Origin: AG1 sp035559775
GTDB lineage: Archaea > Thermoproteota > Thermoprotei_A > Sulfolobales > AG1
Direction of reading: 5' to 3'
NCBI GenBank assembly: GCA_035559775.1
Contig: DATMAU010000013.1
Span: 1-64,000 of the forward strand
Length of the DNA: 64,000 bases
Position numbers and translations under genes: made by a program
Notes under the pieces: generated by a model
Seen by the model: the letters and a program-made list of their open reading frames with translations, nothing else
Databases searched by the model: none
Told to the model about the DNA's origin: nothing
Shown here: piece after piece, positions 43,482-52,789 of the stretch
Layout: each line of letters begins with the position of its first letter
Numbering within the stretch: position 1 is the stretch's first letter

Positions 43482-44947
43482 TCACAATGAGCGTGGAGAG
43501 GGAGAGGAGGAAAGGCTATAGAGGCGGGGTAAAGCTCTACCTAGGGTTGCTAATAGTCATTTTCTACGCAGCCCTAGGAACATACTCGATGTTTGCCGGG
43601 TATAGAGCCTCGGCAGGGCTTGAGTGGGAGGCAGACGCGCTTGCACAGCCTGTATGGGTTGCTTTCCTGCTAGACCCAGAGATCCCGAGGACTGTGGAGG
43701 CTAGCCTAGGTGGTTGGCAGCTAGCTGGAGAAGGGCTAAACGGATCTGTATTGGTGGGGAGCGATGGGGTGGCTAGCATTACTATCCAGACCCCAGGTTC
43801 TGTAAGCCTGGTGAGCGGCTATCTTGATTACCCCTACAAGCCGGCTAGGTCTATGATTATAACGTATGGTTTCAAGGTATTCTCAGGGGATCCTGCTAGA
43901 TATAGGATCCAGCTATACCTGGTTAGTGAAAAGCTGTTGGGGAGGGAGAAGGTTGTTGAGCAAGGCGGTGTGAGAGAGAAGATCCAGGCCGGGGTTTATA
44001 TGGTATTCAGGGTAGATGACGCGATACCCCCGGGAGGTAATAGATCCTATGCTTCCAGCATACGTCTCCCATACCCCTATCTCAACAGGATCCAGGATCC
44101 ACCTATCCCGATATTTGTTAACCCGGTGAGCGAGCTCCTCCTAGAGCCTGGGACTAGGTTGAGGGCTATGGTCAATATAAGCTATGAATGCCTGGGAGAT
44201 AGTTGTAGAGGCATTACGATACAGGTCGAGCCTCTAGGTATAAAGATCCTTGGGAGGGCTCACGGGCTTATGGGGACTGATAGTAGGGGGATAGATATAT
44301 GGAGACAGTTTATAGAGGGGGCTAGGGTTGCTAACTTCTTCGGGCTGACAGCATCTCTCCTAACCGTTGCGATAGCAGTGACAATAGGATCTATAGCGGG
44401 TCTCAGGGCTGGGAGGTTCTCTGACCAGGTATTAACACTCCTAACAGACATGATATTCTTCATACCAGCAGTCCCCCTCATAATGATTACAGTAGCTCTC
44501 CTTGGAAGATCCATGCCAGTGATATACGGGATCATAGTGCTCGTCTCATGGCCAGGGCTTGCCAGGCTTGTGAGGTCGTGGGCAATAGCGATCAGGAGCG
44601 AGCCTTATGTAGAGTCTGCTGTAGCCCTCGGCGCTGGTAAGCTCTGGATCCTTAGGAGACATATAATTCCAAGACTAGCCCCCCTAGCGATCTATGGGTT
44701 AGTATCACTAGTCCCTGGAGTTATAGCGACAGAGATCCTGATCCAGTTCATCGGCTTCGGAGATCCTAACATACCCTCTTGGGGGAGGATGCTTAACGAG
44801 GCCTATAACGAGGGAGCCCTTGTTAACGGTGCATGGTGGTGGCTCTTCGCACCAATAGCCGGGATAACAAGCTACATGGCTGGCTTTGTATTGATAGGGA
44901 TGGCCCTTGAGGAGAGGTTTAACCCAAAGCTTCTCATAGCCAGATAG
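43478..44947 (+). CDS. Peptide/nickel-type ABC permease (DppC-like) with large extracytoplasmic insert
   Basis: 489 residues, about 150-200 longer than usual DppC. After the first helix (about 15-38) come some 220 residues of beta-rich extracytoplasmic sequence (GWQLAGEGLNGSVLVG, VSLVSGYLDYPYKPA, RIQLYLVSEKLL) before HGLMGTDSRGIDIWRQ, the usual GTDxxGRD loop. Then come five helices with the EAA loop YVESAVALGAGKLWILRRHIIPR. The insert may capture substrate or dock a binding protein. It overlaps dppB-like by four bases; GTG 43478 or ATG 43487. Confidence 0.85.
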   Translation: MITMSVERERRKGYRGGVKLYLGLLIVIFYAALGTYSMFAGYRASAGLEWEADALAQPVWVAFLLDPEIPRTVEASLGGWQLAGEGLNGSVLVGSDGVASITIQTPGSVSLVSGYLDYPYKPARSMIITYGFKVFSGDPARYRIQLYLVSEKLLGREKVVEQGGVREKIQAGVYMVFRVDDAIPPGGNRSYASSIRLPYPYLNRIQDPPIPIFVNPVSELLLEPGTRLRAMVNISYECLGDSCRGITIQVEPLGIKILGRAHGLMGTDSRGIDIWRQFIEGARVANFFGLTASLLTVAIAVTIGSIAGLRAGRFSDQVLTLLTDMIFFIPAVPLIMITVALLGRSMPVIYGIIVLVSWPGLARLVRSWAIAIRSEPYVESAVALGAGKLWILRRHIIPRLAPLAIYGLVSLVPGVIATEILIQFIGFGDPNIPSWGRMLNEAYNEGALVNGAWWWLFAPIAGITSYMAGFVLIGMALEERFNPKLLIAR

Positions 44948-44991
44948 TATAGCTAACCTTGATCACACGTTCCCATATAACCTGGTAATCG

Positions 44992-46488
44992 TTATATTGC
45001 TATCGATATAGCTGTCCCCCTAGTGTCGGGGGCGAACTCCGTGTACCCCCTAGCCCTATCTCTCCTTGCCGCGTTCACCAGTCCTGTGGATCTCTGGCCC
45101 TTGATCACCTGTACCTCAACGCCTAGCGAGGATCTGTATTCGCCCAGGCCTTCCTCAACGATCACTCTAGATCCTTTTGAGAGGTCTGTATATATGAATC
45201 TAGGGGCTGCTAGGGCCTCGCCTAGATCCATTTTGTATACGAATATATTCTCATAGATCCTCGTATGGATCTGTGGCCTATAATCTCCCCCAGCGCATCC
45301 GATCATATAGGTAGAGTTTCTCTCATGATCATCGATCATTAGTATTGAGAGCGTGTGGAGGGGTCTTTTCCTCGGGGAAGGCGTGTTTGGAAGCCCCTTC
45401 TCGTAGGAGAACCCCGAGCCCCTGTTCTGCATAACTATGCCGAGGGCTGTGACACCAGATCCGAATGGGTGGAAGAGGCTCTGGATAAACCCCACTAGGT
45501 TCTCTCCATCATCCACTACGAAGAACGTTGTATCCCCGTCGCTAAGCATTCCCGAGCCGGTGGTTTCGGACTTTATTGAGCTGTAATTCACATAACCCCT
45601 CGGATCTATAGTCATCGCCTCCGGGTCTCCTAGGTTTCTATCCCTAAACGTATAGATCCTCCTGGTGGGTTCGCTCCACGCATCTATCCTCCTGAGATCG
45701 TTGAAACCGTATTTGTCTATCTCTAGCTCGTGTAATGCTGAGATCATCTGTAGCGTTGAGATCCCCTGACTATTGGGTGGGAGCTCGTATAGAACCCTGG
45801 ATCCTAGGTCTAGTTTTAGGGGCTCTACCTCTAGGCCCTCGTGATCCATAAGATCTTCTAGTGAGATCCCGACCCCCTGTTTCTCCAGCCCTGACACTAG
45901 ATCCTCAGCTACTCTTCCGTAGTAGAACTCATCCCACCCCCTGCTAGAGATCCTTTTCATGACGCTTGCAAGCCCCCTATTCTTTACCAGGCTTCCTGTC
46001 TCTACACCTCCGTATAGTTTCCTCCACCCCTCAAAGGCTTCTAGCTCACCCCTATACCTAGACACTGCTGCCCCGAGTGCTCGGTCAGCGTGGAACCCGT
46101 TGTCGGCAAGCGATATAGCTGGTTTTAAGAGATCCCTGAGATCCATTGACCCGTGCTCCTCAACAATATATCCCCACATCTCAACAAGCCCCGGGATCGT
46201 TACTGTGAGGGGGCCTCTCAAAGGCTTCTTAGCCATATACTCTTCAGCATCAAAACCGGAAGGAGATTTTCCAGAACCGTTATAGGCTATGATCTGGTTA
46301 TCAGAAAGGGCCAGGATAAACCCATCACCCCCAAGACCTCCTGAGAATGGATGAACAACCGAGAGGACAGCGCTCACAGCTATCGAGGCGTCAAAGGCGT
46401 TACCACCATTCTCGAGAACCTTAAGCCCTGCAGCCACTGCTAGCGGGTGATCTGCTGAGACCCCTCTCCTACCATAGGTGACCTTCAT
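44992..46488 (-). CDS. Gamma-glutamyltransferase family (Ntn hydrolase)
   Basis: About 498 residues. HPLAVAAGLKVLENGGNAFDASIAV and the glycine-rich SGGLGGDGFIL open the large chain. The self-cleavage/nucleophile threonine is expected in DGDTTFFVVD, and the small chain has LFHPFGSGVTA and NTPSPRKRPLHTLS. It hydrolyses or transfers gamma-glutamyl groups. No clear signal peptide is visible. ATG 46488 is preferred because AGGGGGAT lies a few bases upstream; earlier TTG/ATG codons are possible. The permease pair next door is convergent, so a link to peptide uptake is only suggestive. Confidence 0.9.
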   Translation of the reverse strand: MKVTYGRRGVSADHPLAVAAGLKVLENGGNAFDASIAVSAVLSVVHPFSGGLGGDGFILALSDNQIIAYNGSGKSPSGFDAEEYMAKKPLRGPLTVTIPGLVEMWGYIVEEHGSMDLRDLLKPAISLADNGFHADRALGAAVSRYRGELEAFEGWRKLYGGVETGSLVKNRGLASVMKRISSRGWDEFYYGRVAEDLVSGLEKQGVGISLEDLMDHEGLEVEPLKLDLGSRVLYELPPNSQGISTLQMISALHELEIDKYGFNDLRRIDAWSEPTRRIYTFRDRNLGDPEAMTIDPRGYVNYSSIKSETTGSGMLSDGDTTFFVVDDGENLVGFIQSLFHPFGSGVTALGIVMQNRGSGFSYEKGLPNTPSPRKRPLHTLSILMIDDHERNSTYMIGCAGGDYRPQIHTRIYENIFVYKMDLGEALAAPRFIYTDLSKGSRVIVEEGLGEYRSSLGVEVQVIKGQRSTGLVNAARRDRARGYTEFAPDTRGTAISIAI

Positions 46489-46640
46489 TCCATCCCCCTT
46501 CATATGATGCAAGGGCGATATAAGCTATGCGCGTTCTACTGTTCTGCACAGTCCTGTTATTATACAGTTATGTCTATCTAATATGATGTATATATCTGTA
46601 TTCGTTTATAGCAATCATCATCGAATAGGAATTATGTATC

Positions 46641-46648
46641 ATATATAG
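46641..46648 (+). promoter_or_regulatory. TATA box of the branched-chain ABC operon
   Basis: ATATATAG lies about 32 bases before ATG 46676. Confidence 0.4.
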
Positions 46649-46675
46649 CCATTTACTGCATACTATCCCCGGGAT

Positions 46676-47974
46676 ATGGGGATGGTCTCGAGAAGGGCTG
46701 TAATTGGAGTGGTTATTGCAGCTATTGTGATAATAGTAGGGCTGGCGGGATATATGTATCTCTCAGGCTCTCTAAACCCCCAAGCTACCAAAGACCATAT
46801 ATCGGTGGGTTTTACAGTTGCACTCTCAGGCCCCTTATCCGCTCAGGGTAATGAGCAGCTGAGAGCCTACCAGATCTGTGTTGACTATATAAATAATCAG
46901 GGAGGCATTTATGTTGCGGAGCTCGGTAAGAGGCTCCCGGTGAGGATAACCTATTACGATGATTCGAGCGATCCTAGTAAGGCGAGGTCTCTCTATGAGC
47001 AGCTTGTAACCCAGGATAAGGTTGATTTTCTATGGCCTCCTTTTGGGACTGGGATAGGGCTTGGAATCATACCAGTGATCAATAAATACAATATCCCCAT
47101 AATCCTGGCAACCCAGACTATAGCGGCTGAGGAGAGGCTGAGGAATGTGAGTCAGAATATCTATCTAACCTTCATGACCTTCGAACATATTGGGGGTATG
47201 TATGCTGCGGTTATAAAGAAGATCATCTCGGACCACCCGGAGCTGAGGAGAATAGCTATCATATATGCTGAGACAGACTCGACAGTCGGTTGGGCAACAT
47301 GGGCTAAAAAGGCTCTCGAGGAGCAGAGGATAGGAGAAGTGGTGTTCACAGCAAGCTACCCATTAACGGCTACAGATGTGAGGGGCTTGTTACTAAGGAT
47401 GGCTGAGGCTAGACCGGATATAGTGTTAGCACTAACCTTTGGAGCCGACTCCTACGTGGTTATCCCACAGATGAGGGAGCTTAGGATAAATCCAAAGGTG
47501 CTCATAATGACGGGCCCGGGAGCCTCTACCAGGGATTTCTACACAAGGTTTGATAACGCTACCAGGGAGGGGATAATCTATTGGACTAACAGCTACCCAG
47601 ATCTAGATCCTGTGCTCAAAAGCTTCTGGGAAGCGTATGTGGGTAGATACGGCTATGCCCCTGTACCGGATATGCAGGGTCTTGTTTATAAGAGCTGCTT
47701 GATCTTCAAAGCAGCTATAGAGAAGGCGGGAAGTCTAAATTATGAGAAGATAAAGAGGGTGCTTGATACCGAGACATTCAACATACCGTTCGGCCCTCTT
47801 GGGAGCGTTAAGTTTGTTAACCAAACAATAGATCCTCCGTTCCTTGTCTGGATGCAATACCAGGGAGGAGTGGCCAAGCCTATCTTTATAACTAAGGGCA
47901 GGTACCCCAGTATCGAGTTTGTAAATACGCCTTTCTTATCGCCCTACATATATCCAAAGCCTGGGTGGAGCTGA
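46676..47974 (+). CDS. livK: Branched-chain amino acid/amide ABC transporter substrate-binding protein (LivK/J-type)
   Basis: 432 residues. An N-terminal membrane anchor (RRAVIGVVIAAIVIIVGLAGYMYL) without lipobox cysteine precedes a type I periplasmic-binding fold: ISVGFTVALSGPLSAQG, YDDSSDPSKARSLYEQLV, FLWPPFGTG. The ligand may be a branched-chain or other amino acid, amide or urea. First gene of the operon followed by livH-G-F-M; the 250-base gap to livH holds a repeat copy. Confidence 0.9.
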   Translation: MGMVSRRAVIGVVIAAIVIIVGLAGYMYLSGSLNPQATKDHISVGFTVALSGPLSAQGNEQLRAYQICVDYINNQGGIYVAELGKRLPVRITYYDDSSDPSKARSLYEQLVTQDKVDFLWPPFGTGIGLGIIPVINKYNIPIILATQTIAAEERLRNVSQNIYLTFMTFEHIGGMYAAVIKKIISDHPELRRIAIIYAETDSTVGWATWAKKALEEQRIGEVVFTASYPLTATDVRGLLLRMAEARPDIVLALTFGADSYVVIPQMRELRINPKVLIMTGPGASTRDFYTRFDNATREGIIYWTNSYPDLDPVLKSFWEAYVGRYGYAPVPDMQGLVYKSCLIFKAAIEKAGSLNYEKIKRVLDTETFNIPFGPLGSVKFVNQTIDPPFLVWMQYQGGVAKPIFITKGRYPSIEFVNTPFLSPYIYPKPGWS

Positions 47975-47979
47975 GTGGG

Positions 47980-48160
47980 GTGTTTTCTTTTTGATATTCG
48001 TAAGAGGTATTTATAATCTTATGATTGCGATTGTTTTTGGTGATGGTTTGGTCTCTATTTATATATCGCCTCTGGGTGGTGGGAGCACTGCTCTAAGCCA
48101 TCCAGGGGATGATCTCTTGAACCTAGATGGGAGCCCTATGCAGTTTGGCTCGACAACCGT
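47980..48160 (+). repeat. Second repeat family, copy 2
   Basis: Lies between the binding-protein stop and livH. It aligns with 41990-42234 at its start (tgttttctttttgatat) and over the SHPGDDLLNLDGSP-encoding block. It has no counterpart of the 42240 hairpin. The T-rich start could end transcription after the binding-protein gene. Confidence 0.55.
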
Positions 48161-48224
48161 CAACAAATCCAAAGGATCGATCTATTATATAATTGAAAAG
48201 AGACAAGCGGCTAGCGGGGGATAG

Positions 48225-49124
48225 ATGATTCCTGTGGAGCTTTTTGATAGAATGGTTTCGCTGATCCTTTTACCCCTTATATACTCGCCTCTTTATGTTG
48301 CTGTTTCGCTTGGGTTTAATATACTTTTCAGCTCTACCAGGATTATTAATATAGCCTATGGAGATCTCGTGATGATCGGTGCTTATACTGCTTACTGGCT
48401 ATACACGATCTATAAGATCCCTCCTATCGCTAGCATACCCGTGGCGGTGGTGATCGGTGTTTTTATAGGCTATGCTATGTATATCATTACTTATAAAAGG
48501 ATTCTTGCTAGCGGCAGTATCAGTGCTATTGAGGAGCAGAGCATAATAGCAACCTTCGGGCTCTCAATGGCTATCCAGGGGGTCGCTGCTTATCTCTGGA
48601 GCCCTACTGCTGTGAGCTATACGTATTTAGAGCAAGGGATCGCTTTAGGATCGATCCTCGTCCCCCTTAATGTCTTCTTCATCATGATCGCTGGGGCGAT
48701 CATGACCCTTATTACCTATATCTTGTTATATAGAACATACATAGGCGTGGCGATCAGGGGGATTATACAGGCCCCCCAGCTCGCGATCGACATGGGGCTT
48801 GATACTAGCAAGATATATATGCTTGCGTCGATAGTATCGACAGTATTACCCATAGTTGCTGGTTCTGCTATAAGCATGAGGATCCAGATAAACCCCTTCA
48901 TGGGTGTGGAGTATCTAATCATAGCCCTCGTGATAACAGCCCTCGGAGGGCTTGGCAACCCGATAGGAAGCCTGGTCGGTGCTATTCTATACGCGTTAAT
49001 GGATAGTGCTATAGGCTATCTCCTCCCGCCGGGGTTAAAGCTGTTCTATCTCTACACGCTCTTCCTTCTAATCCTCCTAGTCAGGCCAACGGGTATTATG
49101 GGGAGACCCCAGGTGGTTAGGTGA
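48225..49124 (+). CDS. livH: Branched-chain amino acid ABC transporter permease (LivH-type)
   Basis: 299 residues, about eight membrane helices. SLGFNILFSSTRIINIAYGDLVMIGAY is the LivH N-terminal signature. GIIQAPQLAIDMGLDTSKIYMLA and ITALGGLGNPIGSLVGAILY form the ATPase-contact and C-terminal blocks. Pairs with LivM. Confidence 0.93.
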   Translation: MIPVELFDRMVSLILLPLIYSPLYVAVSLGFNILFSSTRIINIAYGDLVMIGAYTAYWLYTIYKIPPIASIPVAVVIGVFIGYAMYIITYKRILASGSISAIEEQSIIATFGLSMAIQGVAAYLWSPTAVSYTYLEQGIALGSILVPLNVFFIMIAGAIMTLITYILLYRTYIGVAIRGIIQAPQLAIDMGLDTSKIYMLASIVSTVLPIVAGSAISMRIQINPFMGVEYLIIALVITALGGLGNPIGSLVGAILYALMDSAIGYLLPPGLKLFYLYTLFLLILLVRPTGIMGRPQVVR

Positions 49125-49855
49125 TCTTGGTGGCTGAGATAAGGGTCGATAGGGTTAGCAAGTGGTTTGGCGGTATAAAGGCTCTGGATAATGTCTCGCT
49201 CGAGGTATCGAGGGGAGAGGTTATAGGCCTCATAGGCCCTAACGGTTCTGGTAAGACTACGCTGCTCAACATACTTAGATGTCTCTTAAAGCCCGATAGG
49301 GGGTTGATAGAGATCTCCGGTGTGATGCTTAATGGCATGGATCCTGAGAGGCTGGCTGATCTAGGGGTTGCCAGCATCTACCAGTTCCCCAGGGTTATCA
49401 GGGATCTCACTGTGGTTGAGAATGTAGCCCTAGCTGTTCTTAAGCGTCAGAAGAGCCTGTGGAGGGCTGAGCTGCTAGCTATAGAGTATCTCAAGGATGT
49501 CGGGCTCGGTGGAAAGGCATATACGATGGCTGCTAGGCTGAATAGGTATGAGGTTAGGTTGATGGAGCTTGCCAGGGCCATGGCTATGAGGCCGAGGGTT
49601 CTCTTGATAGATGAGCTGCTCTCAGGCCTCTCTGAGGAGGAGCAGAGAGATATCAGGGAGCTTGTGAGAAGCTATCTAGATAGCAGTGGGGCGACAGCCA
49701 TATGGGTTGAGCATGCAATAGGATCCCTGGTTAGAGAGGTTGATAGACTGGTGGTTCTTAACCACGGATCCATTATTGCTGACGGGGAGCCTGAGAGGGT
49801 TATAAGGGATCAGAGGGTTATAGAGGCCTATCTCGGCTCTTACACGATAGCATAG
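49121..49855 (+). CDS. livG: Branched-chain amino acid ABC transporter ATPase (LivG-type)
   Basis: 244 residues. Walker A GPNGSGKTT, Walker B VLLIDELLSGL, and a switch histidine in VEHAIG. The signature motif is weak: the LSGGQ position reads LNRYEVRLMELARAMA, so the loop that contacts ATP across the dimer is degenerate. Overlaps livH by four bases; GTG 49121 or 49130. Confidence 0.88.
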   Translation: MILVAEIRVDRVSKWFGGIKALDNVSLEVSRGEVIGLIGPNGSGKTTLLNILRCLLKPDRGLIEISGVMLNGMDPERLADLGVASIYQFPRVIRDLTVVENVALAVLKRQKSLWRAELLAIEYLKDVGLGGKAYTMAARLNRYEVRLMELARAMAMRPRVLLIDELLSGLSEEEQRDIRELVRSYLDSSGATAIWVEHAIGSLVREVDRLVVLNHGSIIADGEPERVIRDQRVIEAYLGSYTIA

Positions 49856-49867
49856 GGGTGCAGGGCT

Positions 49868-50578
49868 ATGCTCAGGATCACCGGATGCCCGACTACAGAG
49901 GCTATAGGGGAGCTTGTATTAGAGCCTGGAGGATCTATAGCTATAATAGGGCCGAACGGTTCTGGAAAAACCTCTCTCCTAAGGTTCGTGGCCCTTGGAA
50001 GGGCTCCCCATCCTATAGATATGTGTAAGGTCTATGTTGGTTCAGAGATCCTTGATAGCAGGGATCCTAGTGTGAGGGCTAGGCTGGGGATACACTATAT
50101 ACCAAGCGAGAGACTAGTATTCCCCGAACTGACTGTCGAGGAGAATATAAAGCTAGGCATGGTTGCGGGGAATGTCCCGCGGAGTGAGAGGAAAAAGATC
50201 CTCGAGGAGATGTATACCCTTCTCCCCATAATGGCTCAGAGGAGGAACCAGCTTGCAGGAACGCTGAGTGGTGGTGAGCAGAAAATCCTATCAATAGCAA
50301 GGGCTCTCTCGGCAAGAGCCAGGATCCTTTTGATCGACGAGCCCTCGGCAGGGCTTGCACCAAAGGCTATAGATATTATCTATGATCTTTTCAAGAAGCT
50401 GAGATCCAGGGGAGTCTCTATGATCATAGCTGAGCAGAGCATCGTGCCTCTTGTTAGAAACCAAGATGCTGTTGATACTGTCTATGTAACGCATAACAGG
50501 AGGCTCCTTGCTGCTTATAAACCAAAAGATCTCCTTGGGATCGATGTGATCAGAAGCTATTTTGGACTAAGGGGGTAG
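49868..50578 (+). CDS. livF: Branched-chain amino acid ABC transporter ATPase (LivF-type)
   Basis: 236 residues with Walker A GPNGSGKTS, YIPSERLVFPELTVEENI, a canonical LSGGEQKILSIARAL, Walker B ILLIDEPSAGLAP and IIAEQS in place of the switch His. Since LivG's signature is degenerate and LivF's is intact, the heterodimer would have one good and one poor ATP site. Confidence 0.92.
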   Translation: MLRITGCPTTEAIGELVLEPGGSIAIIGPNGSGKTSLLRFVALGRAPHPIDMCKVYVGSEILDSRDPSVRARLGIHYIPSERLVFPELTVEENIKLGMVAGNVPRSERKKILEEMYTLLPIMAQRRNQLAGTLSGGEQKILSIARALSARARILLIDEPSAGLAPKAIDIIYDLFKKLRSRGVSMIIAEQSIVPLVRNQDAVDTVYVTHNRRLLAAYKPKDLLGIDVIRSYFGLRG

Positions 50579-50718
50579 TGGGTAGGGTTGCAGGCTTATA
50601 TGATCCTCGCTATTTTTCCGGGTCATATTCGATATACGGGGTGCATATCTAGAGAGGTTGGAGAGGTGAATATAGGGCTCTACCTATACAAAAGACATCT
50701 TTGCTCTATGAGGAGGAG

Positions 50719-51735
50719 ATGCCCGGTATGATAAGTATGATAAGATTTATAAGGATTAATGGGGCACTGGGTATTCGTATATCTGGAGAGGCTTTCGATA
50801 CTGTATCACAGATCCTAAGGACATCTCTGCCCGGGGTCTTGGTGGTGCTCGTGCTACTGATCCTTGGTCTCTTACTCCCCGCAGGCTTTATGGCTACTAT
50901 AAGGAATATACTTGTATATATATGTCTATCCATACCGTGGGTGCTTTTCTTCTCACTCGGTTACCCCTCGTTTGCTACTGGTGCTTTCTATGGTGTTGGT
51001 GCTTATATCTTTGTCTACTCATTGCTATACGGATTCGGACCCTTAGCAGGGATCGTGGTTTCGGTTCTCGTAGCAGTTGCTGTTGCAGCTGCTATAGGTT
51101 ATGTGACTTTGAGGCTTGCCGGGCTCTTCTTTTTCTTCGCTACTCTAGCTATTCTTGAAGCTCTCAGGCAGGTTTTGCTATATATAGAGATCAATTTCAC
51201 AGGCCATGTGGGAAAGATCGTGCCTATTATTATAAGCGACCAGTTATCCCTTCTCCTTCTATCAGTGTTATCCATAGCTAATGTGCTCATATACTCCTAT
51301 ATGAGGGTTACGAGGCATAGGATCTATATGTCTGTGGTGAGGAGCGATAAGATCTTAGCTGTTAGTCATGGGCTCAGCCCCTATAGATACTCCCTAGGGA
51401 TCTTCATCCTCACCTCAGCTCTCCAATCGATCTGTGGAAGTGTCTCGGCTCTCTACCTATTATATATAGATCCTAACAATACTCTGAACCCGTTGATATC
51501 GCTGCTAACACTCATAATAGGCCTTGTTGGGGGTTCTGGCAATACCCTTGGCCCGATATTGTCATCGATAATAGTGGTATCTCTCTATGAATATACATCA
51601 AGGATCGCCTCCTATCTAAACTTAGTGATAATAGGGGTGGTTGTCATGGTCTTTGTTCTCTATCTGAGAACAAGTATCTCGGACCTGCTTGACAAATACC
51701 TATCAAAGATCCCAAGGGGATCCTCTAGATCCTAG
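50719..51735 (+). CDS. livM: Branched-chain amino acid ABC transporter permease (LivM-type)
   Basis: About 338 residues, eight to nine helices. LGYPSFATGAFYGVGAYIF, RVTRHRIYMSVVRSDKILAVSHGL and LIIGLVGGSGNTLGPILSSI are the LivM blocks. ATG 50719 sits right after GAGGAGGAG and ATG 50728 is the better-spaced alternative. It follows livF by 140 bases. Its 3' end overlaps the convergent regulator by four bases. Confidence 0.9.
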   Translation: MPGMISMIRFIRINGALGIRISGEAFDTVSQILRTSLPGVLVVLVLLILGLLLPAGFMATIRNILVYICLSIPWVLFFSLGYPSFATGAFYGVGAYIFVYSLLYGFGPLAGIVVSVLVAVAVAAAIGYVTLRLAGLFFFFATLAILEALRQVLLYIEINFTGHVGKIVPIIISDQLSLLLLSVLSIANVLIYSYMRVTRHRIYMSVVRSDKILAVSHGLSPYRYSLGIFILTSALQSICGSVSALYLLYIDPNNTLNPLISLLTLIIGLVGGSGNTLGPILSSIIVVSLYEYTSRIASYLNLVIIGVVVMVFVLYLRTSISDLLDKYLSKIPRGSSRS

Positions 51736-52403
51736 GGCAGCAGGATCGATCTTCTTCTGAGATAGCTAGCCACGAGCTTCTTCTCAGCCCTCCTAATATG
51801 GTAGAGAAATGTTGCAGGACTTATACCCAGAGCCTTAGCAACATTCTTAGCCCTAGCCCTCCTAGGGTAGTCTAGATAGCCAGAGATATATGCCTGGATA
51901 AGCGCTCTATCCTCATAATGTGAGAGCAAGGGATACGGGTCTGCGAAATACCTTGGCTCAGGCTCTGTTGCGTGGAACCTGAGCAGATTACCCATAACCT
52001 CGATATTGTCTCTGAGAAGCCCTATACTCTCCTTCCTAGCCCTTGCTAGTAAGAATCTCCATCTCTCAATACCGTCAACTATCTCGAGGCTGATAGTTAC
52101 TCCGCCATATCTCTTCACAAGATCTGCTACAGTGCCGCTCCTAGCGCTTGTGAACTCTACCAGGGCTATGTTCTTCGAGAGGCTATGGATCTTGATACCC
52201 AGTATATTTTTGTGCAATCTAAATGAGCCTAGAAAGGTTCTGAGATCCTCGCCCGCGAACACTGAGACAGCTTTATAAACATCACCGCTATAGCTAAAAT
52301 CCTGCTGCAGGTTCTTCACAAAAACATCCTTGGATCCCGTGCCCTCGGTCCAGCACCCGGAATGGCTTAGCTCGAGATACACTACGTAGCTCCTATAGCC
52401 CAT
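51732..52403 (-). CDS. HTH_10 (bacterioopsin-activator-like) transcriptional regulator
   Basis: 223 residues. The C-terminal HTH_10 domain reads SHYEDRALIQAYISGYLDYPRRARAKNVAKALGISPATFLYHIRRAEKKLV, with the family's Y-DYPRR and S-xTxxxHxRRAEKKL pattern. The N-terminal 140 residues form an effector domain like those in archaeal Bat-type regulators. Its position against the end of livM suggests, but does not prove, control of that operon. Confidence 0.85.
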   Translation of the reverse strand: MGYRSYVVYLELSHSGCWTEGTGSKDVFVKNLQQDFSYSGDVYKAVSVFAGEDLRTFLGSFRLHKNILGIKIHSLSKNIALVEFTSARSGTVADLVKRYGGVTISLEIVDGIERWRFLLARARKESIGLLRDNIEVMGNLLRFHATEPEPRYFADPYPLLSHYEDRALIQAYISGYLDYPRRARAKNVAKALGISPATFLYHIRRAEKKLVASYLRRRSILLP

Positions 52404-52789
52404 GGGCTCTCATACCACTATATAGTTAAATATTCAGAAATATATAGCTAGATAGTGTTGCATTTTTATACTGGGTGTTTTATACTATTATTTAAACTCT
52501 ATAGAAGATAGACCATATATTGCTTTCACCGGCAGAAGGATCTCTATCCCTATGGACTCCCAGTCTCCTCGCTCCAATTAACAGTCTTCTTTAGCTTATC
52601 TATTTTCCCTTTCAGCTCGCGAAGCACTCTGATCGATATGGCTACGCTCGCCTCTTCTACTGTATACAATATATGTCTGGATTGATGATCGCTCTACATG
52701 TGATCTTTCTTAACACTACATTATAATAGCTATACTGTATGACGGGATCTGAGGTAGGGCTGAGATCCTTTCGCAGCTCTAGTTCGGGT
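52404..52789. other. Intergenic region with antitoxin relic
   Basis: 386 bases between co-oriented genes. AT-rich with several TATA-like strings near 52430-52500 serving the regulator on the minus strand. The only coding-like signal is the VapB-like fragment at 52550-52669. Confidence 0.4.
52550..52669 (-). pseudogene. VapB-like antitoxin relic
   Basis: A 39-codon frame contains VAISIRVLRELKGKIDKLKKTVNWSEE. This is the pattern of crenarchaeal VapB/RHH antitoxins (xISIRVPRELKxKxxxLKxxVNWSEEIRxFI). After SEE it departs (TGSP, stop) and the RxFIE helix is missing. No PIN-domain VapC toxin is adjacent. Probably the stump of a lost toxin-antitoxin pair. Confidence 0.55.
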
